A stretch of 64,000 nucleotides of DNA from Vibrio sp. Of7-15 (GTDB taxonomy: Bacteria > Pseudomonadota > Gammaproteobacteria > Enterobacterales > Vibrionaceae), in assembly GCF_022347565.1 (NCBI RefSeq), contig NZ_JAKRGH010000021.1, forward strand, positions 20,624 through 84,623. The letters run 5' to 3'. The translations under genes and the position numbers were made by a program. This document shows positions 18,846-27,942 of the stretch, piece by piece. The notes under the pieces were generated by a model, which was not told the DNA's origin, made no database searches, and saw nothing but the letters and a program-made list of their open reading frames with translations. How positions within the stretch are numbered: the first letter of the stretch is position 1; each line of letters opens with the position of its first letter.

Positions 18846-19644
18846 ACTTTAGGAATAACTCATTGAGGTAATGGGCCACGGCTTCGTGCTCGTGTGAGCC
18901 AATCACTTCGTTACTTGGTAAGGCTTTTTTCACTTTTTCATGAGAAGTGGCCATTACCAAGCCTTTTCCTGCCATTGACAGCATTTCAACGTCATTCATG
19001 CCATCGCCAAAGGCAATACAATTTTCCAAGCTATGCCCAAACGACTCGGCCACTGCTTTTAGAGCTTCCCCTTTAGACACATTTGCCGCCATGACTTCTA
19101 GGCACCATGGGGTAGAGAAAGCCACGGTCACACTGTCCCCTAATGTTTCGTTAAACAGGGTTTCGTACTTGACGAGGTAATCATGATCCGCATGCGTGAC
19201 AAAAATTTTCGCAATGCCGTCGGTGGGTGGTTGCTCGTCGTCAAACAGTGTGTAGCTAAACCCAGAGTCTTTATGGAAGTGGTCGAGTTTTTTATCTTCA
19301 CGGTTGAGGAGCCATTCGTCATTACGATAGATGTGAACAAACAGGTTAGTATCATCTTTAACTAAATCAATCAGCGGTTTAACTGAGTCTGGCTCAATGT
19401 TACGGCTAAACACTAAGTTGTTATTTTCATCATGAACGCGCGCACCGTTTGAGGTGATCATAAACGCAGGAATGCCCACCGTATCGCGGATATGGTGAAC
19501 ATCAACGTGGTGTCGACCAGTGGCAAAAATAAATCGTATCCCTTTTTCGTGTAGGGATGTTAGTACTTCTTTCGTGAAGTCAGCGACTTGGTGTTGTGGT
19601 GTTAGTAAGGTGCCATCGAGATCGGATGCGACAATATGGATCAT
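18844..19644 (-). CDS. yigL: YigL, Cof-type HAD sugar/pyridoxal-phosphate phosphatase
   Basis: The 266-residue HAD-IIB phosphatase has motif I DLDGTLLT with the nucleophile Asp, motif II FATGRHH, the cap domain at about 85-185, and motif IV FGDGMNDVEMLSMAGKG. FATGRHHVDV, MITSNGARVHD and CLEVMA match E. coli YigL, a phosphosugar and PLP phosphatase that relieves glucose-phosphate stress. It lies downstream of pldB in the same order as in E. coli, 103 bp away. Confidence 0.94.
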   Translation of the reverse strand: MIHIVASDLDGTLLTPQHQVADFTKEVLTSLHEKGIRFIFATGRHHVDVHHIRDTVGIPAFMITSNGARVHDENNNLVFSRNIEPDSVKPLIDLVKDDTNLFVHIYRNDEWLLNREDKKLDHFHKDSGFSYTLFDDEQPPTDGIAKIFVTHADHDYLVKYETLFNETLGDSVTVAFSTPWCLEVMAANVSKGEALKAVAESFGHSLENCIAFGDGMNDVEMLSMAGKGLVMATSHEKVKKALPSNEVIGSHEHEAVAHYLNELFLK

Positions 19645-19747
19645 AGTTTCCTCAACATGAAGTCAAACAGGGAAATCATCTATTTTTATAAGACAAATCT
19701 TAATCCAGTTTGAGCCGCAAAAAGAGGGTAAAGTTAGTTTTCCTCTT

Positions 19748-20746
19748 TTATTTCGGTGCGCTGTGTTGATTAAAAAAAGCGAAAACGGCATTCAGAGACT
19801 GGTTACGATATTTATCTTGTTCGAATAAAAGTTCGTGGCGAGCGCCGTTAATGACGATCTTTTTACACTGCTGGCCTGATTGAGCCATGGCGTAGCAGAA
19901 TTGATCGTGAGCGCTGTTATCAATGATTTTATCGGCACTGGCTTGCATTAATAGTGTGGGAATGGTGAGTTTATCCGTGCTGGTTCGACACGCTCTGGCG
20001 GCTCTCATGCCTTGCCAAATCCAGCGTGAACTTGGCCCACCTAACTTCATCTCAGGCTTTTGTTCGTATAAGTCTCTAAACCAGCGGTAACGAGTTTGGC
20101 TTTGACACAGTGGGTTATTGGTAAATGGCTTGGCGTAATAGCCCACTTGACCTGGTGCGTAAGTCGGCTTTGGGCTGATCAAGTCTAAGATTTGCGCGAG
20201 CGGGTAGACAATCGGGCGTAACCAACGACTGACATGAATGCCATACATAGGTGCACTTAAAGCCAAGGCACTAAAGGGATGCTTGTATTCTTGTAAATAA
20301 CGAGTGGCAATAGTGCCTCCCATGGAGTGCGCAAGCATAAAACAATGTTGGTAGGCCGTAGAGTCAACGATGGTTCTGACAAAGGTATTGAGATCGGCAA
20401 AATAGTCATCAAAGTGATCAACGTGGCCAAGTTGGCTGTTGTCCGTTAATCGATCGGAAATGCCTTGCCCACGGTGATCAAGCGCGTAAACATCGTAGCC
20501 TTGCTGATAGAGTTCGTAAAATAATTCTTGGTATTTCCAATAACTTTCCACACGCCCATTCACCACGACAATAGCACGCTGGTGGCGTGAGTTTACCATT
20601 CTCATCCATTTGATGGTGGCGTTGCCTTGGCCGCTAAATTCACCTTCTTCACGTTGTTTCCAGCACGCTAAAATAGCGCCTTTCATGGCGTCGGAAAATT
20701 GATCTTCTTGTATAAAGGAATGGGTTTTGTGTTGTGAAGTTGTCAT
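19748..20746 (-). CDS. pldB: Lysophospholipase L2
   Basis: This alpha/beta-hydrolase of about 332 residues has the nucleophile elbow AHSMGGT, the oxyanion-region DHRGQG, and the C-terminal Asp (ASADKIID) and His (GARHELLFE) of the triad. It resembles PldB, which hydrolyses lysophospholipids at the inner membrane. The ORF is open to 20866. I chose the ATG at 20746 because it gives the usual length and N-terminus, although its Shine-Dalgarno sequence is poor; an ATG at 20788 is an alternative. Gene order pldB-yigL with rhtB nearby is conserved with E. coli. Confidence 0.9.
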   Translation of the reverse strand: MTTSQHKTHSFIQEDQFSDAMKGAILACWKQREEGEFSGQGNATIKWMRMVNSRHQRAIVVVNGRVESYWKYQELFYELYQQGYDVYALDHRGQGISDRLTDNSQLGHVDHFDDYFADLNTFVRTIVDSTAYQHCFMLAHSMGGTIATRYLQEYKHPFSALALSAPMYGIHVSRWLRPIVYPLAQILDLISPKPTYAPGQVGYYAKPFTNNPLCQSQTRYRWFRDLYEQKPEMKLGGPSSRWIWQGMRAARACRTSTDKLTIPTLLMQASADKIIDNSAHDQFCYAMAQSGQQCKKIVINGARHELLFEQDKYRNQSLNAVFAFFNQHSAPK

Positions 20747-20934
20747 GTTTGGTGAATTTGCCTGAAGAATAAGTGTGTTATCGGTCATTAGAATATCATG
20801 TAGACCGTACCGCTGTTTACTTTTCAATGACATAAAGCTTTTTATCAGTATATTATTTATCCACACATATCGTTGGGTGAATTTTCTATACTGGCGTATG
20901 ATGTGAGCTAATAACCTATATAAAGGAGTTTAGG

Positions 20935-21552
20935 ATGAGTCTGGATATTTGGTTAGCTTATTTGGTCACCGCGGTGGTATTTAGTTTTGCACCGGGATCA
21001 GGCACAGTGAATTCCATTAGTAATGGCATGGTGTATGGCGCTAGGAAATCCATGGCTTCTATTCTTGGGCTTCAAGCAGGGATGGCGGTACATATTGTCC
21101 TAGTGGGGGTTGGATTAGGCACGTTAGTTGCACAGTCTGAAATGGCATTTGCCGTTATTAAATGGATTGGTGTGGTATACCTCGTGTGGTTAGGTGTTCA
21201 AAAGTGGCGCGAGCACGGCGCTTTAGATTTAAATGACGTTAATCAGAATGTGTCTTCTGGTTCTTTATTTAAACGCGCGGTGTTTATTAATTTGACCAAT
21301 CCGAAAACCATTGTGTTTTTAGTGGCACTCTTCCCACAATTTATTGATCCGGCTTTGCCACAGTTACCGCAATTATTGGTTTTAGGGGTAACAACATTAG
21401 TGATTGATATGTTAGTAATGGTGTTTTATGTGTCATTGGCCGCGAAAATGAGTCGTTTTATTCGCTCAGAAAAAATGATGTCGGTGTTAAACCGTGTCTT
21501 TGGTAGCATGTTCATCGGCTGCGGAGCTTTACTTGCTACAGCAAGGAGTTAG
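20935..21552 (+). CDS. rhtB: RhtB, homoserine/homoserine lactone exporter (LysE family)
   Basis: The 205-residue protein has five to six membrane helices. It has the RhtB signature FAPGSGTVNSISNG, the central VYLVWLGVQKWREHGALDL and LTNPKTIVFLVALFPQF. Identity to E. coli RhtB is clear along the whole length. The family exports homoserine and related amino acids. AAAGGAG lies eight bases before the ATG. It is divergent from pldB, a linkage also found in E. coli. Confidence 0.93.
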   Translation: MSLDIWLAYLVTAVVFSFAPGSGTVNSISNGMVYGARKSMASILGLQAGMAVHIVLVGVGLGTLVAQSEMAFAVIKWIGVVYLVWLGVQKWREHGALDLNDVNQNVSSGSLFKRAVFINLTNPKTIVFLVALFPQFIDPALPQLPQLLVLGVTTLVIDMLVMVFYVSLAAKMSRFIRSEKMMSVLNRVFGSMFIGCGALLATARS

Positions 21553-21707
21553 CGGCAGGATAAAGTGTTGTTAACATGAATATGGCGCTCTATACCTTGA
21601 GGTAGTGGGCGTTATCTTTTAGTATTCTTGTAACATTTGTTTTTTTAGTCTATTGCCTTCGGTGAGTTAGTGCAGCCGTCGTAAATATTGGGAAGTCGTC
21701 ATTTCTT

Positions 21708-22925
21708 ATGTATGCATACGTAGCTCGCCAACCTATTTTAAATCGTCAGCGTAATACAGTTGGTTATGAATTACTGTTTCGGGATGGAGAGAGTAATGCA
21801 TTTCCTCATATCGAAGCCAACCAGGCAACCAGCCGTTTAGTGGTTGAAAACTTTATGGCTGTGGGGCAAAACCCCGCACTGAAGGCCCCTCGCTGCTTCA
21901 TTAATTTCCCTTACGAAAGCTTAATTCACCTTATTCCTACCATGTTGCCAAAAAACAAAATTGTGGTTGAGGTGCTGGAAACGTGTACGCCAGACGATGA
22001 GCTGTTTTCGGCGATTAAGCACTTACATCGTATGGGGTATACCATTGCATTAGACGATTTTAACCCTAATCCGGGCTGGGATCGTTTCATCCCTTATGCG
22101 CATATTGTTAAGCTTGATCTGATGCAGTTAGGCGTGGAAGAAGCCTGTAAATTTGTTGATAAACAGGTCGCTGGCGGAGCAAAATGTAAGTTTTTGGCGG
22201 AGAAAGTCGAAACGTATGAAGACTTTAATATTGCGAAAGCGGCTGGCTTTCACTACTTTCAAGGCTACTTTTTCAGTAAGCCCGAGGTGCTGAAAAATCG
22301 TGCAGTGAAACCGGAACAGTTAACGACATTACAATTGTTCCAAGAAGTCAGTAAACCGTGTGTTGATTTTAAAAAAGTAGAAGAGATCATCATGTTGGAT
22401 GTCTCTCTTTCGTACCAGCTATTGCGTTTTGTGAATACCGCCACGACACGTCTTGAAGCCCCCATTTCTTCCTTTAAACAAGCACTGATTTATTTAGGTG
22501 AAGATAAACTAAAAATGTTTGTCTCATTGGTGGCCACGGCTCATGCGGCGATAGATAAACCACAAGAGTTGTATAAGTTATCTTTACTGCGAGCACGTTT
22601 CTTTGAGCTGTTAACGCACAAATCTAATTTACATGCAGTGCATGACCAAGCGTTTATTACAGGGCTTTTCTCGTTATTAGACTCGCTGCTGGATCACCCG
22701 ATTGAACAGTTGATTGATTTGCTGCCATTGAGTACTGAAATTCAAAATGCGTTATTGCGTCGCCAAGGGATGTTAGGTGAATTACTCGGACTGCAAGAAG
22801 CGTATGAACGTGCAGAGTGGGAAAGAGTAGAGCATTACTGCGAACTTTTGTCTTTAGATGGTGGCTCTGTGAAAACCTTTTATACGCAAGCGGAAACGTG
22901 GAGTAACGAATTTAAGTTGAAATAA
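21708..22925 (+). CDS. EAL-HDOD signalling protein (YuxH-type)
   Basis: The 405-residue cytosolic protein has an N-terminal EAL domain (about 1-200; ELL at the EAL position, VEVLETC, ALDDFNPNPGW, VKLDLMQL, FLAEKVET, QGYFFSKP) and a C-terminal HDOD domain (about 205-395). Proteins of this architecture often lack phosphodiesterase activity and act as c-di-GMP receptors or scaffolds. The DDFNPN segment departs from the catalytic DDFGTG loop 6, so binding rather than hydrolysis is plausible. HDOD proteins are often linked to motility or competence control in vibrios. It is a single gene with a strong terminator after it. Confidence 0.87.
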   Translation: MYAYVARQPILNRQRNTVGYELLFRDGESNAFPHIEANQATSRLVVENFMAVGQNPALKAPRCFINFPYESLIHLIPTMLPKNKIVVEVLETCTPDDELFSAIKHLHRMGYTIALDDFNPNPGWDRFIPYAHIVKLDLMQLGVEEACKFVDKQVAGGAKCKFLAEKVETYEDFNIAKAAGFHYFQGYFFSKPEVLKNRAVKPEQLTTLQLFQEVSKPCVDFKKVEEIIMLDVSLSYQLLRFVNTATTRLEAPISSFKQALIYLGEDKLKMFVSLVATAHAAIDKPQELYKLSLLRARFFELLTHKSNLHAVHDQAFITGLFSLLDSLLDHPIEQLIDLLPLSTEIQNALLRRQGMLGELLGLQEAYERAEWERVEHYCELLSLDGGSVKTFYTQAETWSNEFKLK

Positions 22926-22957
22926 ATGAGTCTTTATTAAACTTTTATGACACCAAA

Positions 22958-22984
22958 AGCGCACGCCTTGACGTGCGTTTTTTT
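22958..22984 (+). terminator. Intrinsic terminator after the EAL-HDOD gene
   Basis: CGCACG at 22960-22965 pairs with CGTGCG at 22972-22977 around a 6-base loop, followed by T7. It insulates the arsenic operon. Confidence 0.9.
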
Positions 22985-22990
22985 GTGCTT

Positions 22991-23014
22991 AATATATATG
23001 GATATTCATATATT
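22991..23014 (+). promoter_or_regulatory. Candidate ArsR operator
   Basis: An AT-rich imperfect palindrome, TATATATG-N6-CATATATT, sits immediately upstream of arsR. It matches the ATATnnnnnnATAT-type imperfect dyads recognised by ArsR/SmtB repressors, so I infer autorepression of the operon. Confidence 0.65.
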
Positions 23015-23025
23015 GAGATTTAACA

Positions 23026-23373
23026 ATGTTGCCGCATCAATTTTTTAAAATGTTATCTGACGAGACGCGGCTGCGCTGTTTGTTGCTGGTGGCTCGTGAA
23101 GGAGCGTTATGTGTGTGTGAACTCACCGCTGCACTGGAAGAAAGCCAGCCGAAAGTATCGCGTCATCTTGCTTTATTACGCTCAAGTGGCGTGTTAGTGG
23201 ATGAGCGTGTGGGCCAATGGGTTTATTACCATATTTCATCAGAGTTACCCGGATGGCTTCGAAAAGTCATTCTAGGGTTAAAAGAATCTACGTGTTTGCA
23301 AGCTCAATACAGTGCAGACATCGAGCGTTTACACACGATGCCTAATCGACCGTGTGCCAAGCTGGCTAAGTAA
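23026..23373 (+). CDS. arsR: ArsR-family arsenic-responsive repressor
   Basis: The 115-residue winged-HTH repressor carries the metalloid-binding motif LCVCEL at about residues 27-32, in the alpha-3 helix as in classical As(III)-sensing ArsR. The recognition helix is [18 protein letters not shown] further Cys lies in the C-terminal region (STCLQ). When As(III) binds the cysteines, the repressor leaves its operator. It is the first gene of arsR-gapdh-phosphatase-arsJ, all in one direction with gaps of 12-75 bp. Confidence 0.93.
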   Translation: MLPHQFFKMLSDETRLRCLLLVAREGALCVCELTAALEESQPKVSRHLALLRSSGVLVDERVGQWVYYHISSELPGWLRKVILGLKESTCLQAQYSADIERLHTMPNRPCAKLAK

Positions 23374-23408
23374 CGTTCATCATCATATTTTTAATAAAGG
23401 ATAATCAC

Positions 23409-24410
23409 ATGACAATTAAAGTAGGTATTAACGGGTTTGGCCGTATTGGTCGTTTGGCATTGCGTGCTGCGTTTGATTGGCCTGAAATCACGTTTGTACA
23501 GATTAATGATGTGGCTGGCGATGCGGCTACCTTGGGGCATTTACTGGAATTTGATTCGGTGCAAGGTCGTTGGAATCATGAAGTGAGTGTGGAAGGCACT
23601 GATATTGTGATTGGCGATCAGCGTATTGCTTGTTCTCAAGAAGCGGATATTGGTGCCGTTGATTGGTCTGGTTGTGATGTGGTGATCGAAGCGACAGGAG
23701 TTAACCGTAAAAAAGCGAAGCTTCAACAATACTTGGATCAGGGCGTAAAACGTGTGGTGGTTTCTGCTCCGGTGAAAGAAGAAGGTGTTGCGAATATTGT
23801 GGTTGGGGTGAACGACGATATTTTTGAACCAGAGTTGCATCGTATTGTGACGGCGGCTTCTTGTACCACCAACTGTATTGCTCCTGTGGTGAAAGTGATC
23901 CATGAAAAATTAGGTATTGAGCAATCTTCTTTTACGACGATTCATGATTTAACGAACACACAAACGATTTTAGATGCGCCGCATAAAGATTTACGCCGTG
24001 CTCGTGCGTGTGGAATGAGCCTTATCCCAACCACTACCGGTTCTGCGACCGCCATTGTTGAGATTTTTCCTGATCTGAAAGGAAAAATTAATGGTCATGC
24101 CGTACGTGTTCCACTGGCTAACGCCTCTCTTACCGACATTATTTTTGATGTGAGTCGTGATACGACAGCAGAGGAAGTAAATGCGTTACTGAAAGAAGCC
24201 TCACAAGGGGAACTAAAAGGTATTTTAGGGTTTGAGGAAAGACCGCTCGTGTCCATTGATTATCGTGGTGATCAGCGTTCAACCATTGTGGATGCTCAAT
24301 CGACGATGGTGGTGGGGACTCGTATGGTGAAAATTTATGCTTGGTACGATAACGAGATGGGTTACGCCACACGTACTGCTGAATTGGTACGTAACGTTGG
24401 TTTGGCATAA
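23409..24410 (+). CDS. ArsJ-associated glyceraldehyde-3-phosphate dehydrogenase
   Basis: This 333-residue GAPDH has the NAD-binding [14 protein letters not shown] motif, the catalytic Cys152 in AASCTTNC, and the conserved TIHDLTNTQ and [10 protein letters not shown] segments. Position between arsR and arsJ identifies it as the arsenic-dedicated GAPDH. This type uses arsenate in place of phosphate to make 1-arseno-3-phosphoglycerate, the substrate of ArsJ. The glycolytic GAPDH is expected elsewhere in the genome. AAGGA precedes the ATG. Confidence 0.93.
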   Translation: MTIKVGINGFGRIGRLALRAAFDWPEITFVQINDVAGDAATLGHLLEFDSVQGRWNHEVSVEGTDIVIGDQRIACSQEADIGAVDWSGCDVVIEATGVNRKKAKLQQYLDQGVKRVVVSAPVKEEGVANIVVGVNDDIFEPELHRIVTAASCTTNCIAPVVKVIHEKLGIEQSSFTTIHDLTNTQTILDAPHKDLRRARACGMSLIPTTTGSATAIVEIFPDLKGKINGHAVRVPLANASLTDIIFDVSRDTTAEEVNALLKEASQGELKGILGFEERPLVSIDYRGDQRSTIVDAQSTMVVGTRMVKIYAWYDNEMGYATRTAELVRNVGLA

Positions 24411-24422
24411 GGAGTACTGAAA

Positions 24423-24914
24423 ATGACACATCCCACTTGGCAATTGGATCTTGAGCAAGGTGCGCTAGTGCTGACTCCGTGCCCTGGCACGAAAGGGGTT
24501 GATTTAGAAGCGTCACTGACTCAGCTTAAACAGCAAGGTGTACAAGCCATTGTAACTGCGCTGGATAACACTGAACTGGCAAGCAAAGACGTTTCTCAGC
24601 TTGGTGCCAAGGCAGAGAAACTGGGTATGCAGTGGTTTCAGATTGAAATTGAAGATGATTGCGCACCCGGTGATGAATTTGCCACGAAATGGCAGCAAGC
24701 GAGCCCAGCATTGCACCGCATCGTGGATCACGGTGGCAAAGTCGCTATGCATTGCATGGGCGGTTCTGGTCGCACGGGGTTGCTGGCTGCGCACTTATTG
24801 TTAGAAAAACAGTGGCCACTGAGTCATATCGTAAAAGAAGTGCAGGCCTTGCGTCCGGGCGCATTTACTAAGTTTATTCAGGTCGATTACATCAACGCGG
24901 TTGCAGCGAAATAA
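24423..24914 (+). CDS. Dual-specificity-type phosphatase in the arsenic operon
   Basis: The 163-residue protein has the cysteine phosphatase signature HCMGGSGRTG, with catalytic Cys111 and Arg117 and a plausible general-acid Asp in the EDDCAPGDEF segment. Databases often label such proteins CDKN3-like. It lies 12 bp after the GAPDH gene and 74 bp before arsJ, so it is cotranscribed. Its substrate is unknown. Action on a phospho- or arseno-intermediate of the pathway is inference only. The CX5R signature differs from low-molecular-weight PTPase-like arsenate reductases, so it is probably not an ArsC. Confidence 0.82.
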   Translation: MTHPTWQLDLEQGALVLTPCPGTKGVDLEASLTQLKQQGVQAIVTALDNTELASKDVSQLGAKAEKLGMQWFQIEIEDDCAPGDEFATKWQQASPALHRIVDHGGKVAMHCMGGSGRTGLLAAHLLLEKQWPLSHIVKEVQALRPGAFTKFIQVDYINAVAAK

Positions 24915-24988
24915 ACAGCGAATAGAGCTTTTGGATCATGGGTGTCCAAAAGCTTTGATGGCTGCACACAAGAAAAGTTAGGTTCTCT

Positions 24989-26206
24989 ATGATTGCAAAT
25001 CTGAGTAAGAGCGTTCGTCAGTATATGTTAGTGACGTTCAATTATTGGAACTTCACGATTACAGACGGTGCTTTGAGAATGCTGGTGGTGCTGTATTTCC
25101 ATGATCTGGGCTACAGCACATTAGAAATTGCTTCGCTGTTTTTGTTTTACGAGTTTTTTGGTGTTGTGACTAACCTAGTTGGTGGTTGGTTGGGTGCAAG
25201 ACTTGGGTTGAACAAAACCATGAATTTGGGACTGGCGATGCAGATTGTCGCACTGGCGATGCTTGCTGTACCGAATGCATGGTTGACCATTCCTTGGGTG
25301 ATGTTGGCGCAGGCTTTGTCTGGAATCGCGAAAGACCTTAATAAGATGAGCGCTAAGAGCTCCATTAAAACCCTAGTGCCTAATGAGCAGCAAGGGGCGC
25401 TGTATAAATGGATAGCGATTCTAACTGGATCGAAAAATGCTCTAAAAGGGGTTGGTTTTTTCATTGGTGGTTTGCTTCTGTCACTGATTGGCTTCAAATA
25501 CGCAGTGTTGCTGATGGCTGGGGTGCTTACATTAGTTCTTATTGGCAGCTTGATCGGCCTAGATAGCGATTTAGGCAAAGCCAAAAATAAGCCGAAGTTC
25601 AGTCAGATTTTTTCTAAGTCGAGCTCCATCAATATTTTGTCTGCGGCACGCATGTTCCTGTTTGGTGCACGAGATGTTTGGTTTGTCGTTGCCTTACCAA
25701 TCTACTTAGGCAGCGTGTTTGGTTGGGATCACCTGTGGGTTGGAGGGTTCCTTGCCACTTGGGTTATTGCATATGGGGTTGTTCAAGGTTTTGCTCCGAA
25801 AATTACTGGTAAAGCTCAAGGTAAAGTACCGGATGGTAGTGCCGCACTATTTTGGGTTGGACTATTAGCCATTATCGCCGCAGGCATTGCTTATGGGGTG
25901 CAAATAGGCTGGCAGCCACAACTGGTAATTGCTGTTGGTTTGCTGATCTTTGGCGCTGTGTTTGCGGTCAATTCGTCTTTGCACTCGTATCTGATTGTCA
26001 GTTATGCCAAAGATGATGGCGTTTCTTTGGACGTGGGTTTTTACTATATGGCCAATGCTATGGGACGATTGATAGGTACTGTGCTTTCTGGGCTAGTGTA
26101 TCAGTGGGCTGGTTTAGCCGCATGTTTATGGGTGTCGTTTGGGTTCCTTGTTCTTACGAGCGTGATTTCTATTGCGTTGCCAAAACATGAACAAGCGACG
26201 GTGTAA
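24989..26206 (+). CDS. arsJ: ArsJ, 1-arseno-3-phosphoglycerate efflux permease (MFS)
   Basis: The 405-residue MFS transporter has about 11-12 helices. It begins with KSVRQYMLVTFNYWNFTITDGALRML-type sequence, and DLNKMSAKSSIKTLVP in the first cytoplasmic half matches ArsJ. Characterised ArsJ proteins export 1-arseno-3-phosphoglycerate, which breaks down outside to arsenate, giving arsenate resistance together with the neighbouring GAPDH. It is the last gene of the operon. No strong terminator follows directly. Confidence 0.92.
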   Translation: MIANLSKSVRQYMLVTFNYWNFTITDGALRMLVVLYFHDLGYSTLEIASLFLFYEFFGVVTNLVGGWLGARLGLNKTMNLGLAMQIVALAMLAVPNAWLTIPWVMLAQALSGIAKDLNKMSAKSSIKTLVPNEQQGALYKWIAILTGSKNALKGVGFFIGGLLLSLIGFKYAVLLMAGVLTLVLIGSLIGLDSDLGKAKNKPKFSQIFSKSSSINILSAARMFLFGARDVWFVVALPIYLGSVFGWDHLWVGGFLATWVIAYGVVQGFAPKITGKAQGKVPDGSAALFWVGLLAIIAAGIAYGVQIGWQPQLVIAVGLLIFGAVFAVNSSLHSYLIVSYAKDDGVSLDVGFYYMANAMGRLIGTVLSGLVYQWAGLAACLWVSFGFLVLTSVISIALPKHEQATV

Positions 26207-26364
26207 ATGGTTTATAAAACGTGCATGAGTTCATCAGTAATGAAAGGGCAGTCAGCTTAGGTTCAGTAACCTGTCGTATAGTTGCGAGTAGGGACTAGCA
26301 AGCATTGATCGCATCCCCTCCACTACAGGATTGTTTTATGTGATCATCTTTAATCGCTTTTTAT

Positions 26365-26393
26365 ACCGAGGTACTGTGGCCTCGGTTTTTTTT
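26365..26393 (+). terminator. Intrinsic terminator upstream of the acyltransferase gene
   Basis: ACCGAGG (26365-26371) pairs with CCTCGGT (26380-26386) and runs into T8. It lies 160 bp after arsJ and likely ends the arsenic transcript. Confidence 0.88.
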
Positions 26394-26482
26394 GCCTGTC
26401 ATTTCTCTTCGCTTATTTTTTGGGTTAACTGCTATATTGGTTGCTATGTGAATAGTGAAATCATAGAGATAGTTAGGTCTGA

Positions 26483-27496
26483 ATGAGAGAACGTGTTTTT
26501 TTCTTTGATGTATTGCGCTGCATTGCGGCTTTGGCTGTTGTTGCCATTCACGTTCTTGCGCCATATCGACATGGCTTAGACATTATCCCCTTTGATCAGT
26601 GGTTCACCGCCGTAACCGTGAATGGGGCAAGCCGCTGGGCTGTGCCTGTGTTTATTATGATTACTGGTGCTTTAATGCTGAGTGATTCTCGTCCTTTTGA
26701 GCTCGGTTATTATTTGAAGCGCCGAGTCGGTAAAGTGGTGGTGCCTTTTCTGATTTGGTCGGTATTTTACGCGTTACTATCGGCTTGGAATATTGCTGGG
26801 TTTGATTTCCAGTTTTCTCTTGCGGTTTTGGCCGATCTTCCCTTTCAAGAAACCTATTATCATTTAGGCTTTTTTTATTACTTTATTCCTCTTTATCTGG
26901 TTGTGCCGTTTTTACGAATGTTCGTACAGCAGGATGATAATGGTGCAACGTACGCGCTTTTAGGGGCTTGGTTTATCACATGTGGATTGTTTCTTGCGGA
27001 AATCGAAGGAATATGGAATACAGAGCTGTGGCTGTTTAGTGGTTATCTGCTGCTGGGTTATTTACTTTTTCAACGTGTCGCTATCAGCCCAAATAGACTG
27101 TGGGTCTCTGCTGTGATTGGGGGAGGTGCCATTGCGGTGAGTGTCGGTATGGTTGTAGCAAACAGCGTTGATCTTAAAGGGTACGATTCTGGTCGGTGGT
27201 TTTCCTATAACAGCCTAAATACGGTGGTGATTGCCGCGACGGTATTTTATGTGTTTCGAGGCATTGCTGAGCAGGTGCCTCAGAGCTGCCGAACTGCGAT
27301 TGTGTTTATGAGCCGACATAGCCTAGGCATTTATTTATTACACCCTCTCTTTTTATGGCCGATGAAGACGTTTGCTTGGTATCAGGGGCACCCTGGTTGG
27401 TTAATTCCAATGTGGGTGCTGCTGTCGGTTGTTGGCTCATTACTGCTCAGCTGGGTTTTATCTTTATCGAATAAAACCAAGTGGCTAGTGCCGTAG
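26483..27496 (+). CDS. Acyltransferase 3 family membrane protein (WecH/YiaH-like)
   Basis: The 337-residue protein has about ten membrane helices. It has the family-3 acyltransferase motif in FFDVLRCIAALAVVAIHV (catalytic His), the loop RRVGKVVVPFLIWSVFY, and a C-terminal SRHSLGIYLLHPLFLWP with conserved His. Such enzymes O-acylate surface polysaccharides; WecH acetylates enterobacterial common antigen. The substrate here is unknown. The gene stands alone between a terminator and the convergent yhhM homologue. Confidence 0.88.
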   Translation: MRERVFFFDVLRCIAALAVVAIHVLAPYRHGLDIIPFDQWFTAVTVNGASRWAVPVFIMITGALMLSDSRPFELGYYLKRRVGKVVVPFLIWSVFYALLSAWNIAGFDFQFSLAVLADLPFQETYYHLGFFYYFIPLYLVVPFLRMFVQQDDNGATYALLGAWFITCGLFLAEIEGIWNTELWLFSGYLLLGYLLFQRVAISPNRLWVSAVIGGGAIAVSVGMVVANSVDLKGYDSGRWFSYNSLNTVVIAATVFYVFRGIAEQVPQSCRTAIVFMSRHSLGIYLLHPLFLWPMKTFAWYQGHPGWLIPMWVLLSVVGSLLLSWVLSLSNKTKWLVP

Positions 27497-27523
27497 TGAA
27501 AGATTGCGATTAAGAGAGGGAGG

Positions 27524-27856
27524 CTAATCGCGTTTCATGGCAAAGTGATGAAATGTCGCGCCTTGGTAAGTTAGTGTTCCTTTATCACCAGGGTTGAGGG
27601 CGTGAAAGTAGTGTACTCCGACTTGAAACTCGCGTTTAGGGCCAAATTTCCCTTTTTGCACATAAATCCAAAATTCTTGATCTTCCTGACCTGGTTGTGC
27701 GTTTGGAATGTCTACGATCTGTTTATCTAATACCGTGACGTCGACTTTTTGTTCTGGCGCATTATCGCCATTTATGTGCTTGCGGTAGAAATGAGAAAAA
27801 GACCAAGCGCCTGCGCAGATCAGAATAATAAGAGACAGCAGTAGAGTGAGAGGCAT
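27524..27856 (-). CDS. yhhM: YhhM-like DUF2500 protein
   Basis: The 110-residue protein has one N-terminal membrane anchor (about 3-23) and a soluble C-terminal domain (QKVDVTVLDKQIVDIP, PKREFQVGVHYFHALNPGDKGTLTYQGATFHHF) matching the DUF2500/YhhM family. Function is unknown. In E. coli yhhM lies between yhhL and yhhN beside rsmD. Here the yhhL, yhhM and yhhN homologues are split over 5 kb by inserted genes. Confidence 0.85.
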   Translation of the reverse strand: MPLTLLLSLIILICAGAWSFSHFYRKHINGDNAPEQKVDVTVLDKQIVDIPNAQPGQEDQEFWIYVQKGKFGPKREFQVGVHYFHALNPGDKGTLTYQGATFHHFAMKRD

Positions 27857-27942
27857 CGTTATTCCTTAAACGAAGTGGTGTGATGCCATTATTTTAAAGA
27901 AAAAAATTAGTTGGGGGAGGCTTTGACAAATAAAGCGTGATC

